DNA from: Fuerstiella marisgermanici
Lineage (GTDB): Bacteria; Planctomycetota; Planctomycetia; Planctomycetales; Planctomycetaceae
Length of the DNA stretch: 64,000 bases
Reading direction: 5' to 3'
NCBI RefSeq assembly: GCF_001983935.1
Contig: NZ_CP017641.1
Coordinates: forward strand, 7,490,001-7,554,000
Made by a program: the position numbers and the translations under genes. This document shows, in pieces, positions 56,633-64,000 of this stretch. The notes under the pieces were generated by a model. The model was not told the DNA's origin. It ran no database searches and saw only the letters and a list, made by a program, of their open reading frames with translations. Positions within the stretch are counted from its first letter, which is position 1, and each line of letters opens with the position of its first letter.

Positions 56633-56794
56633 AGTGTGGCTCGCAAATAAAGTGAGTGGTCCTGCAGGCATACGCTTACCATACTAACTGCCGTTTAGAT
56701 CATGCTACCAACAGCAGGCAATTTGGTCGTTCTTCCACAGCACTTTGACTTACCTGCGAGTAAGCTTTCAGCAACTGGGCCAACTGCGAAGCAC

Positions 56795-57280
56795 TCAATT
56801 CAGTGACCAGAACCCATAGTTCAGCAACGCCGCAAAGCTGACCCACGCCAGGTAGGGAAGCAGCAGCAAAGCTGCGGTGGTTGAGTGCCGCCGAAACAGC
56901 GTGACCGTGCAGGCGATGGCGAGCCACAGCAGGCTAATATCCACCAAGGCAAGGTCTGGTCGATGCATTCCAAAGAACAACACCGACCAGATCGAATTCA
57001 GGATCAACTGAACGAAAAATGCCGTCAATGCGGCCGCCTTGCCGGGGCCTGGCTTTGATGTCCAGACAAGCCATCCGGACACCGCCATCATTAAATACAA
57101 AACAGTCCAGACCGGGCCGAAAACCCAGTTCGGCGGTGCGTAACTGGGGCGTACAAGTGTCTTATACCATCCGTCTGGCGGGAAGAGCGCGCCAATTGCT
57201 GAGGCACCGAAGCACAGCACGATGAATCCGACAAGTGACGCCCAGCGTCGCTGGACGCCGGTCTGAATTGGTTCGTTCAT
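56795..57280 (-). CDS. TspO/MBR family membrane protein
   Basis: A 161-residue protein with five membrane helices and the family motifs WYKTLVRPSYAPPNWVFGPVWTVLYLMMA, FVQLILNSIWSVLFF and YLAWVSFAALLNYGFWSLN. TspO binds porphyrins and sterol-like ligands and acts in tetrapyrrole-linked stress responses. I chose the ATG at 57280 because GGAG lies five bases upstream. It is ten bases downstream of the ferritin-like gene, so the two share a transcript. Confidence 0.92.
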   Translation of the reverse strand: MNEPIQTGVQRRWASLVGFIVLCFGASAIGALFPPDGWYKTLVRPSYAPPNWVFGPVWTVLYLMMAVSGWLVWTSKPGPGKAAALTAFFVQLILNSIWSVLFFGMHRPDLALVDISLLWLAIACTVTLFRRHSTTAALLLLPYLAWVSFAALLNYGFWSLN

Positions 57281-57290
57281 TGAAACTCCA

Positions 57291-57752
57291 TCACGCCTGT
57301 TTTTCGTACTCAGCAAGGTAGCCCACAAAATTGCGGCGGTGCTCTTCTTCGTCGGCGAGCGACTGGATACACAGGTCCTGAGTCACGTAGTCGATGCCGT
57401 CGCACAGTTTGATGAGTTTGTTGTATTGAGTGATTGCACCATTTTCCGCGTCGATCACGCCCTTGATGACGGACACAACGTCGGTGTTGTCAGCAGTGGG
57501 CTGCAGCGTTGCCTGAGCAGATTTGAAGTCGGCACTGCCGGGCACTGTGCCTCCGATCGTTTTGATGCGGCGAGCCAGATTTTGGGCGTGGGTGAGTTCT
57601 TCCAGCACGTCTGCCTGCAGCGCCTTCTTGATCTCTTCTGCGCGCACGCCGTCGAGATTGATTGAATTCGAGATGTAGTTGGTGACCGTCTCGATCTCCA
57701 TCCAGTACGCGACCTTCAACTCTTCAATAATTTGTTCCTGAACTTCCGACAT
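57291..57752 (-). CDS. Ferritin-like four-helix protein
   Basis: A 153-residue all-helical protein. It has ferritin-like metal ligands in VAYWMEIETVTNYISNSINL, LEELTHAQNLARRIKTIGG, DAENGAITQYNKLIKLCDG and LADEEEHRRNFVGYLAEY, which gives the Glu/Glu-x2-His arrangement of a diiron site. It could store iron or act as a rubrerythrin-like detoxifier. GAAGG lies eight bases before the ATG. The gene is directly upstream of tspO. Confidence 0.85.
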   Translation of the reverse strand: MSEVQEQIIEELKVAYWMEIETVTNYISNSINLDGVRAEEIKKALQADVLEELTHAQNLARRIKTIGGTVPGSADFKSAQATLQPTADNTDVVSVIKGVIDAENGAITQYNKLIKLCDGIDYVTQDLCIQSLADEEEHRRNFVGYLAEYEKQA

Positions 57753-57867
57753 GTTTGACCTTCTTTCTAAATTTTACCTGCCTGACACTTCATCGTCAGT
57801 CGACAGGAGGACCTCACGATTTGCCTTCACGCTCGACGATCGATGCGTGAAACAGCTTACAAGTACT

Positions 57868-59343
57868 CTAAATGTTTTCGGGTTGGGGCACGAACGTCTC
57901 GCTGGCTCCCGCTTCCGCGACTCTTCGCAGCATTCCGGCGAAAATGAACTGGTGCAGAGGCCAGATGGAATACCAATAGACGATTCCAAACAGGCCGACC
58001 GGATCGAACATCGCTGTTTGAGTGATGCTGGACCCTGAGTCAGTAGGCGTTACCACAAATTCCAGCCACGCCCGCCCCGGCAACCGCATTTCGGCATAGA
58101 GTCTTAGAATTCGAGGAGCTTCGATCTTCTCGACTCGCCAACAATCGAGCGTGTCGCCCACGTGGAGTTCCACAGGGTGCCTTCGTCCTCGTCTGAGCCC
58201 CGGCCCGCCGACCAGCAGATCCAGGAAGCCGCGGATCCGCCAAAGAAAGTTCCCGTAGTACCACCCCGTCTTGCCGCCAATGCGTTGGATAGGGGCAAAC
58301 GCTTGTTCGGGGCTACTGCTGACGGCCATCGTCCGGCAGTCAACCAACCGATTGCCAAACTGCTCGCCTCCGAAGCGACGCAGGGCCATCGACGATGAAA
58401 CAGCGTCCTGCCAGCGAGTCGTTGCGAACTCCTGATCCTCTTTGGAAAGAGCTCGCTGTATTGCTGCCGACAGAGACATTGGTTTCAGCGCGAAGGCATC
58501 CATTGCCGAATTGTCGTGGACGACGGTTGGATTCTTCAGGCTTTCAACCAGCTTGCGACCTATCGTCGCGTACACCGGCGTGACCAATCCCAGCCACAGA
58601 CTGGACAGTCGGGCGGAAAGGAACGGCACCGGAATCATCAGCCGCTTTAATCCGCGTTGCCGAGCGTACTCACGCATCAGGTCGCCGTACGAAACCTGAT
58701 CCGGGCCCCCGATTTCATAAATTTGGCTTTCCCCCTGTTCGTGGTCAAGAGCCTGCGAGAGGTAAGCCAGCACATCTTCAATTGCGATGGGCTGAGCTGC
58801 CGTGGAAACCCACTTCGGGCAAATCATGACCGGCAGCTTTTGGACGAGGGACCGTATTAATTCGAACGAGAGGCTTCCGGAACCAATGATGATTGACGCG
58901 CGAAACTCGATCACCTGAGCCCCGGATTCCCTCAGTACGTTGCCGACTTCGTGGCGACTTCGCAGATGCTTTGATAAAGATTCATCCTCGTCGCCCAGAC
59001 CCCCGAGATACACGATTCGTTGAACGCTGGCTGCTTTCGCAGCTTGAGCGAAGTTCCGAGCGGCCGCGCGGTCCTGGTCTTCAAAGTCTTCACCACTACC
59101 CATGGAATGAATCAGGTAGTAGGCCGTATCGATTCCTTCCAGTGCCTTCGCGAGCGTGGCTGGCTTGGTCACGTCGCCTTCAACGATGTCAATTCCCTCA
59201 CCGGCGCGGAGCCGAAGGTAATCTGGTTTGCGGGCCATGAGCCGAAGATGAATCTCCGGAATCCTGTCCTTCAGCAATGGAACCAGGCGGCCCCCGACGT
59301 AACCGGTGCCGCCCGTGATCAGAATTTTGCGAACTGAGTTCAT
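57868..59343 (-). CDS. NAD(P)-binding epimerase with DUF2867 domain
   Basis: A 491-residue protein. Residues about 1-270 are an atypical short-chain dehydrogenase with ILITGGTGYVGGRLVPLL (nucleotide-binding Gly motif), DIVEGDVTKPATLAKALEGIDTAYYLIHSMGSG and the YEIGGPDQVSYGDLM block. Residues about 320-485 are DUF2867-like, with GWYYGNFLWRIRGFLD, DCWRVEKIEAPRILRLYAEMRLPGRAWLEF and FGIVYWYSIWPLHQFIF. The enzyme's substrate is not known. The ATG at 59343 fits the Rossmann start. It is a single gene. Confidence 0.88.
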   Translation of the reverse strand: MNSVRKILITGGTGYVGGRLVPLLKDRIPEIHLRLMARKPDYLRLRAGEGIDIVEGDVTKPATLAKALEGIDTAYYLIHSMGSGEDFEDQDRAAARNFAQAAKAASVQRIVYLGGLGDEDESLSKHLRSRHEVGNVLRESGAQVIEFRASIIIGSGSLSFELIRSLVQKLPVMICPKWVSTAAQPIAIEDVLAYLSQALDHEQGESQIYEIGGPDQVSYGDLMREYARQRGLKRLMIPVPFLSARLSSLWLGLVTPVYATIGRKLVESLKNPTVVHDNSAMDAFALKPMSLSAAIQRALSKEDQEFATTRWQDAVSSSMALRRFGGEQFGNRLVDCRTMAVSSSPEQAFAPIQRIGGKTGWYYGNFLWRIRGFLDLLVGGPGLRRGRRHPVELHVGDTLDCWRVEKIEAPRILRLYAEMRLPGRAWLEFVVTPTDSGSSITQTAMFDPVGLFGIVYWYSIWPLHQFIFAGMLRRVAEAGASETFVPQPENI

Positions 59344-59423
59344 TGCTCCATTGCGATTCCAAACGCCTCTGCGCTAATTCTTGAAGATTGACTGTCGGCT
59401 TATCAAACGGCGGCTTGCGTCAG

Positions 59424-59729
59424 TCAGCTTAAGTGAAGCCGAGCATTTCGAACACCGAACAGCCGCAACAGCATCGAATCGTTTTCGATGCCGAGGGAAA
59501 TCAGCTTACGGCTCGGTGTTCTTACGACCAATGTCAGTCCGACAGTCTGCAACAGCCCCGAAAGTTCGGAGAGGCGTTTCTTCCTCCAGGCGAGACGCCG
59601 TAGTTGTCTCATTACTCGGTAGACCGAAGTCAGCGATGGGACCTCCACGACGATGTCGCTTCCATCTCCGCAGACAGTGACCTGCTGGTCACCGATGTCG
59701 ACTTTCACGTCGCAGCAAACGCCCAGCAT
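59424..59729 (-). CDS. Small conserved protein, unknown function
   Basis: A 101-residue protein. It opens with a beta-rich part (VKVDIGDQQVTVCGDGSDIVVEVP), then a basic helix (YRVMRQLRRLAWRKKRLSELSGLL) and another beta part. I do not recognise the family. The ATG at 59729 lies 11 bases after the stop of the next small gene, so the two are probably co-transcribed. An in-frame ATG at 59795 overlaps that gene and is less likely. Confidence 0.55.
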   Translation of the reverse strand: MLGVCCDVKVDIGDQQVTVCGDGSDIVVEVPSLTSVYRVMRQLRRLAWRKKRLSELSGLLQTVGLTLVVRTPSRKLISLGIENDSMLLRLFGVRNARLHLS

Positions 59730-59740
59730 GCGTCGGGCGG

Positions 59741-59947
59741 TCAACTGGCTGCTCCGCTGCGAGTCGTGACACGAATCGCTCCGTTCAGTTTCCACTGAGC
59801 GTGTTTTGCATCAGAGCTGGTGCTGCTGGGCACCCCCAGCTGGAAATCGTCGAAGTTGTATGCGATCTCCGCATTGCGTTCGGTAAGTCGGTCGTAGAGG
59901 CCAATTGCAAGTTCCGGCCATGTTTTTGTATCGGTGCCATCTGTCAT
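59741..59947 (-). CDS. Small planctomycete-type protein, unknown function
   Basis: A 68-residue protein (TWPELAIGLYDRLTERNAEI, then FQLGVPSSTSSDAKHAQWKLNGAIRV). From memory, similar short proteins with GLYDRLT and HAxWKLNG blocks occur across planctomycetes; their role is unknown. It lies directly upstream of the 101-residue gene. Confidence 0.65.
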   Translation of the reverse strand: MTDGTDTKTWPELAIGLYDRLTERNAEIAYNFDDFQLGVPSSTSSDAKHAQWKLNGAIRVTTRSGAAS

Positions 59948-60624
59948 AGCTCGTCGTTCCTTTTTGAATCTAATGTCTGGGTGTAAGAAACCGAACCAGT
60001 TCTAGACGGGCTTCGGCAGGTTTCCATCGTGAATCATTCAGGAAATGAGCTGGCTGCCGCTTTAACCGCTTGTCGGCCTATCGCGATGGACGCTGTGCGG
60101 CGAATCGAGCGTCCCGCGAAGGTTGCGGCAGCCGCATTTTGGTTCACGTAACAGCAGCCGATATTGGCACTCCACAGCAGACAGCCTGCTCTGCCCGACC
60201 AACATCCTCGGCCGAACGAAGCAACGTCCGAACGCTGATTGGCGCGACCGATTCCAGACCCGCCCGCTGACATTCCAGGTGACGCGGTGATTGCAGGCCT
60301 TCAAGAGATTGCTCCTTTCACCGTTGTCGGGGTGACAGAAGGACTTGAACAGCCAGCCGACAGACGCTTTCCCTTAAAGCTGCTCAGGTTGCAGCCGTTC
60401 AGGTTGCAGCCGTTCAGGTTTCAATAGTTCAGGTTTCAACAGTGCATCGAAGCGGTCGCTCACATTGCCCGAACGCTGTCGGCGTCGTTCCATTCTGAGC
60501 TCTTTGCAAATTTTCCGTGGTCGACGTCAACGAGGGCTCTACAAACTGCCATCGATCGAAACAACAGCGTTCCCTCACACACAACTCAAAACATTTATCT
60601 CCCAAAACGTCAAGGAAAAGAACA
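59948..60624. other. Intergenic region with a short tandem repeat
   Basis: About 680 bases upstream of the FAS1 gene. The only clear feature is a 15-base tandem repeat at 60385-60444, listed separately. The sequence AAGGAAAAGAACA before the ATG at 60625 is a good ribosome site. No gene was recognised; short frames in both directions look random. Confidence 0.5.
60385..60444 (+). repeat. 15-bp tandem repeat, four units
   Basis: CAGGTTGCAGCCGTT twice, then CAGGTTTCAATAGTT and CAGGTTTCAACAGTG. The first two units are identical. It lies about 180 bases before the FAS1 gene and could be a regulator-binding array or a simple expansion. Confidence 0.8.
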
Positions 60625-61620
60625 ATGAAGAAGCTCATCGCACTGACGGCAATCGCCACATTCGCGGCAACTGCCAACGCCGGACGGAAATGTAACGGTA
60701 CTGTTGTCCGATCTGGTCAACCGTGTCAGCAATCGCGCGTCACGTACATCACCACAACCTCGCGGCCAGTCGCCGCTCGCCCCGTCGCCGCACACGCCGC
60801 TCCAGCGTCAGACATTGTTGATACCGCAGTCGCTGCCGGCTCATTCAAGACTTTAGTCGCAGCCGTCAAGGCTGCGGGACTTGTGGAAACACTGAAGGGT
60901 GACGGACCTTTCACTGTCTTCGCCCCCACAGATGCCGCTTTTGCAAAACTGCCGAAGGGCACCGTCGAAAACCTGCTGAAGCCAGAGAACAAGGCTAAGC
61001 TGCAAGCAGTGTTGACCTACCACGTTGTCGCTGGCAAGGTGAAGGCAGCCGATGTGGTGAAGTTGACTGGTGCTGCAACGGTCCAGGGGCAGCAGGTCGA
61101 CATCAAGGTTGCTGATGGCAAAGTCACAGTCGACGGTGCCAACGTCATCAAAACAGACATCGAAACGTCGAATGGCGTAATTCACGTGATCGACAGCGTG
61201 CTTCTGCCAGCTGATAAAGATATCGTCGAAACCGCCGTGAGTGCCGGTTCATTCAACACACTCGTTGCGGCAGTGAAGGCTGCTGGCCTTGTCGACACGT
61301 TGAAAAGTGAAGGCCCCTTCACCGTCTTTGCTCCAACCGACGAAGCATTCGCCAAGCTTCCGAAAGGGACCGTTGAGAACCTGCTGAAGCCGGAGAACAA
61401 GGACAAGCTGGTCGCCGTGCTGACCTACCATGTCGTGGCTGGCAAAGTTATGGCGAGCGATGTCGTGAAACTTTCCTCGGCCAAAACTGTCAACGGCAAA
61501 ATGGCCTCAATCAAGGTTTCTGATGGTGCCGTGATGGTTGATGGAGCCAACGTTGTGGCGACGGACATCGAAACCAGTAACGGCGTGATCCACGTCATCG
61601 ACAGTGTGATCCTTCCGTAG
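60625..61620 (+). CDS. Secreted protein with two FAS1 (fasciclin) domains
   Basis: A 331-residue protein with a signal peptide ([19 protein letters not shown]), a short Arg/Ala linker, and two FAS1 domains at about residues 60-194 and 197-331. Each has the family H1 block ([17 protein letters not shown] or [17 protein letters not shown]) and the H2 block ending [10 protein letters not shown]. The two domains are very alike, including shared [12 protein letters not shown], which suggests a recent duplication or gene conversion. FAS1 proteins mediate adhesion. AAGGAAAAG precedes the ATG, and a strong terminator follows the gene. Confidence 0.93.
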   Translation: MKKLIALTAIATFAATANAGRKCNGTVVRSGQPCQQSRVTYITTTSRPVAARPVAAHAAPASDIVDTAVAAGSFKTLVAAVKAAGLVETLKGDGPFTVFAPTDAAFAKLPKGTVENLLKPENKAKLQAVLTYHVVAGKVKAADVVKLTGAATVQGQQVDIKVADGKVTVDGANVIKTDIETSNGVIHVIDSVLLPADKDIVETAVSAGSFNTLVAAVKAAGLVDTLKSEGPFTVFAPTDEAFAKLPKGTVENLLKPENKDKLVAVLTYHVVAGKVMASDVVKLSSAKTVNGKMASIKVSDGAVMVDGANVVATDIETSNGVIHVIDSVILP

Positions 61621-61646
61621 TTCAGCAAACAACTCAAACACCTTCA

Positions 61647-61682
61647 GGGGCGGTCGGATACATCCGACCGCCCCTTTTTTTT
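61647..61682 (+). terminator. Rho-independent terminator of the FAS1 gene
   Basis: GGGGCGGTCGG (61647-61657) pairs perfectly with CCGACCGCCCC (61664-61674) around a short loop, followed by eight T residues. It starts 26 bases after the FAS1 stop. Confidence 0.92.
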
Positions 61683-61779
61683 GTCTTCATCAGCGAACGA
61701 TTGGTCACGAAGTCCGTTCGATATCCACAAATTTTGGCTGCCATCAGCGAAACTTATCGTCGCTTCAGCCCCGTCGGCG

Positions 61780-63318
61780 TCATTCTCGCAATTCGGCCGC
61801 CCGGTCGCGTATCTCTGACATCTCGCCGGGTTTGCTACGCATCTTCTCGAGGTTCTTGATCGGGAATTTCATCCGTGGATTGTCCTTGAGTAAATCAAAG
61901 TGGCGATCGAGGAATTCCCAATAGAGTGTCGTAAACGGACAGGCATCGTCTCCGACTCGCTTCTTGTAGTCGAATCGACAGCTCTTGCAGAAATCGCTCA
62001 TCTTGTTGATGTAGTTTCCGCTGCTGCAATATGGTTTCGTCCCCACGATGCCGCCGTCCCCGAACTGACTCATCCCCAGAGTGTTCGGCAAAGAGACCCA
62101 ATCGATCGCATCGACGTACATCGCCATGTGCCATTCGTGAAACAGTCGCGGACGAACGCCCCACAGTTGAGCGAAATTGCCCAGCACCATCAGGCGGTGG
62201 ATATGGTGCGAATAACCGTGATCGATGACGTGCTGCATCGATTGTTTGACGCAGTTCATTTCCGTTTCGCCGTCCCAGAAAAACGACGGCAAGTCACGCT
62301 GGTGGTCGAAGTGATTTAGTTCCAGATACTCAGGCATCTTCAGCCAGTACACGCCACGGATGAACTCTCGCCAGCCCAGGATCTGCCTTACAAAACCTTC
62401 CACGCTGTTTAGTGGAGCATTGCCAATGCGGTACGCTTCGACGGCGGCGTCTACGCACTCCCGGGGATTCAGCAGCTTCATGTTCAGCGGGGCGGAAAGG
62501 CGCGAGTGATACAGAAACGCTTCATCCGTCCACATGGCATCTTCCCACTTGCCAAAGTCGGGCAGAATGTTGTCGATGAAGTGATTCAGAAAAGACTTCG
62601 CCTGCCTGCGCGTTACTGGCAACGTGAAGTGGTCGAGGCTACCCGGATGCTCTTTAAAACGGTGCTGAACCAAATCGATCACATCCTTTGTGATCGCGTC
62701 CAGTCGAAAGTTCTTCGGTTTTGGCAACGCCTCAGGTCCGGACCGGCCAAAGCTTTTGCGATTGTCGTGATCGAAATTCCATTGGCCACCTTCCGGCTGC
62801 CGGTCATCTTCCATCAGAATGTCGTGCTTCTTTCGCAGGTCGCGGTAGAAGTATTCCAACTGCAACGTTTTGCGGTCGTCGGCATATTCTGCGAACTCGT
62901 CCCGCGTACAGTAAAAGTGCCGATCGAGGCGGATCTCCAATTCGATTCCGAGTTCCGCCACGCAGTCCTTTAATTGCGTTTGCACTCGCAGATCACCCGG
63001 TTGTACGACCACCAACCGCTCCGGTTTCAGCCGCTCGACGTCTTTCTCCAGCACCTCCGCGAACGTGCGTCCTCGATCTTTCGACGGCTGCCGCTGTAGC
63101 TCGTGATATTCGACCGTGCGATCCTTCTTTCGCAGCTCATCCCGGAAGTGCCGCATCGCCGACAGGAACATTGCGATCCGAAGTTTGTGGCACCACACAT
63201 GAGTCGTCTCCGTGTCGACTTCCGCCATCCAGACAACGTCGTTGTCGGCATCAAAGTCGTCGTGGGCCGCTGATGCATGGTCGAGCTGATCGCCAAGGAC
63301 GAGGACTAGATTTCTCAT
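61780..63318 (-). CDS. FeS-BCP type (6-4) photolyase/cryptochrome-like protein
   Basis: A 512-residue flavoprotein of the iron-sulfur bacterial cryptochrome/photolyase group. It opens with [17 protein letters not shown] and has the late FAD-binding part [22 protein letters not shown]. Four cysteines are at 356, 444, 447 and 460 (DFCKSC and DDACP), the spacing (88, 3, 13) known for the 4Fe-4S cluster of Agrobacterium PhrB. Such enzymes repair UV (6-4) photoproducts using light. The length is normal. It lies alone, opposite the FAS1 gene. Confidence 0.93.
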   Translation of the reverse strand: MRNLVLVLGDQLDHASAAHDDFDADNDVVWMAEVDTETTHVWCHKLRIAMFLSAMRHFRDELRKKDRTVEYHELQRQPSKDRGRTFAEVLEKDVERLKPERLVVVQPGDLRVQTQLKDCVAELGIELEIRLDRHFYCTRDEFAEYADDRKTLQLEYFYRDLRKKHDILMEDDRQPEGGQWNFDHDNRKSFGRSGPEALPKPKNFRLDAITKDVIDLVQHRFKEHPGSLDHFTLPVTRRQAKSFLNHFIDNILPDFGKWEDAMWTDEAFLYHSRLSAPLNMKLLNPRECVDAAVEAYRIGNAPLNSVEGFVRQILGWREFIRGVYWLKMPEYLELNHFDHQRDLPSFFWDGETEMNCVKQSMQHVIDHGYSHHIHRLMVLGNFAQLWGVRPRLFHEWHMAMYVDAIDWVSLPNTLGMSQFGDGGIVGTKPYCSSGNYINKMSDFCKSCRFDYKKRVGDDACPFTTLYWEFLDRHFDLLKDNPRMKFPIKNLEKMRSKPGEMSEIRDRAAELRE

Positions 63319-63351
63319 CAGCTTTCTTTGGGTGCTATGGCCGCTATGGGG

Positions 63352-63804
63352 CTACCGAGTGTGTCGTGCAATTACGTCAGCTCTTGTCAGTATCTTCACC
63401 AACCAAGGATTGACATTCAACCTGTCCGTTGTTTGCCCCGAAAGCACCTCTTCGCTGGTTAGCCAGCGGAGATTTCTGTTCAGTTCCACTGAAGCCATTC
63501 CCAACTTGCCGTAGAGGTCGACCACGTAAAATTCGACGGTCGATCCGGTGTCGCTCGTGGATGTCTCTGATGGTATTTCCATGTGGAGACGAGCCATGCT
63601 GGAAATGATGTAGTCCTTGCTCTGCCGCAGGTTGAGTAGCCACGCGATCTCGCGGTCCAGCGATTCGCGAGACGATTCGTTTTCGAGGCGCTCTGTCCAA
63701 ACGAAATCATAGAAATTGCGGCCAGCGTGCCAATATGTCAGCCACAGGTTTTCCAATTGTTGAGGGTGCCGCAACAGGGCCACCGATTGGTGCAGGTCTG
63801 GCAT
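63352..63804 (-). CDS. Hypothetical cytosolic protein
   Basis: A 150-residue protein with no leader or membrane segment. It has a Trp/Tyr-rich helical first half (NLWLTYWHAGRNFYDFVWTERL) and a possible amphipathic segment (ASVELNRNLRWLTSEEVL). I do not recognise the family. GGA lies nine bases before the ATG. It lies 33 bases upstream of the photolyase start and may share its transcript. Confidence 0.6.
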   Translation of the reverse strand: MPDLHQSVALLRHPQQLENLWLTYWHAGRNFYDFVWTERLENESSRESLDREIAWLLNLRQSKDYIISSMARLHMEIPSETSTSDTGSTVEFYVVDLYGKLGMASVELNRNLRWLTSEEVLSGQTTDRLNVNPWLVKILTRADVIARHTR

Positions 63805-64000
63805 CGTTAGAATCCATATTTAAACCCGAGCAGTCAGCAGCAGCACGAGCGCCCTGCTGGCGACGACGTTGGATCGCGGAAGAAACATTCCGCCCGATAT
63901 TACTCCATTGTGCGGCAGACGAGAGTCAGTACAAGGATTCCTCGCCCAGACCAGGCAATCGTTCGAATCCAGTTTGTGGCGACCAGTTTGTGATATGCGG

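Overview
The window looks like a chromosomal segment of a planctomycete. Several family signatures point that way: a DUF1559 pseudopilin-like protein with an H-x9-DG box, a PSCyt1/DUF1549/DUF1553 protein followed by a DUF1501 partner, three secreted sulfatases, a DUF6807 protein, an LEPR-XLL-like leader on an RTX-like protein, a PEP-CTERM lectin, and dispersed GGTCAGGC palindromes of the kind seen in this phylum. I cannot name a genus from sequence alone. No tRNA, rRNA or CRISPR array was seen.

Layout. 1-10.6 kb: the start of an AsmA-like protein (minus, cut by the window edge), then a catabolic run (DUF6807, sulfatase, isochorismatase-ThuA fusion), a DUF1559 protein, a PhoD-like phosphatase and a convergent Tat-exported beta-helix protein. 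10.6-18.8 kb: an accessory, repeat-rich stretch with a small secreted protein, an RTX-like protein, an IS110-family recombinase with strong flanking hairpins, a PEP-CTERM lectin, and an ISAs1-family element (10-bp target duplication) that splits a minus-strand gene. 18.8-24.2 kb: a plus-strand cluster of a C39-like peptidase, a RLAN/RimK ATP-grasp ligase, a GCS2 ligase and a GNAT-nitrilase fusion, probably a peptide or amino-acid-conjugate biosynthesis system; an MFS transporter follows. 27-28.6 kb: an ABC ATPase and permease without a binding protein, then a nitroreductase. 29.6-35.3 kb: a heptaheme cytochrome, an SGNH-TPR protein, a VCBS/ASPIC-UnbV protein and a TPR protein. 35.5-41 kb: the PSCyt1/DUF1549/DUF1553 and DUF1501 pair, then an FKBP lipoprotein. 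41-50 kb: an Nramp-like transporter without the usual metal motifs, a second sulfatase, YchF, a FabH/OleA-like synthase, FloA and RidA. 50-57 kb: a third sulfatase, an alpha/beta hydrolase, a creatininase-family hydrolase and a PQQ-propeller/EF-hand protein. 56.8-63.8 kb: TspO, a ferritin-like protein, an epimerase/DUF2867 protein, two small proteins, a duplicated FAS1 protein with a clear terminator, and an iron-sulfur (FeS-BCP) photolyase.

The signals I rate most worth a second look are the four-gene ligase/peptidase/nitrilase cluster; two 258-bp foldback elements (24483-24740 and 49389-49646) whose terminal arms differ between copies yet remain complementary within each copy; a second dispersed repeat family with a covarying hairpin; and the ISAs1-interrupted gene whose frame is restored exactly by removing the element. 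Functions are inferred from motifs and remembered family knowledge; no database search was run.
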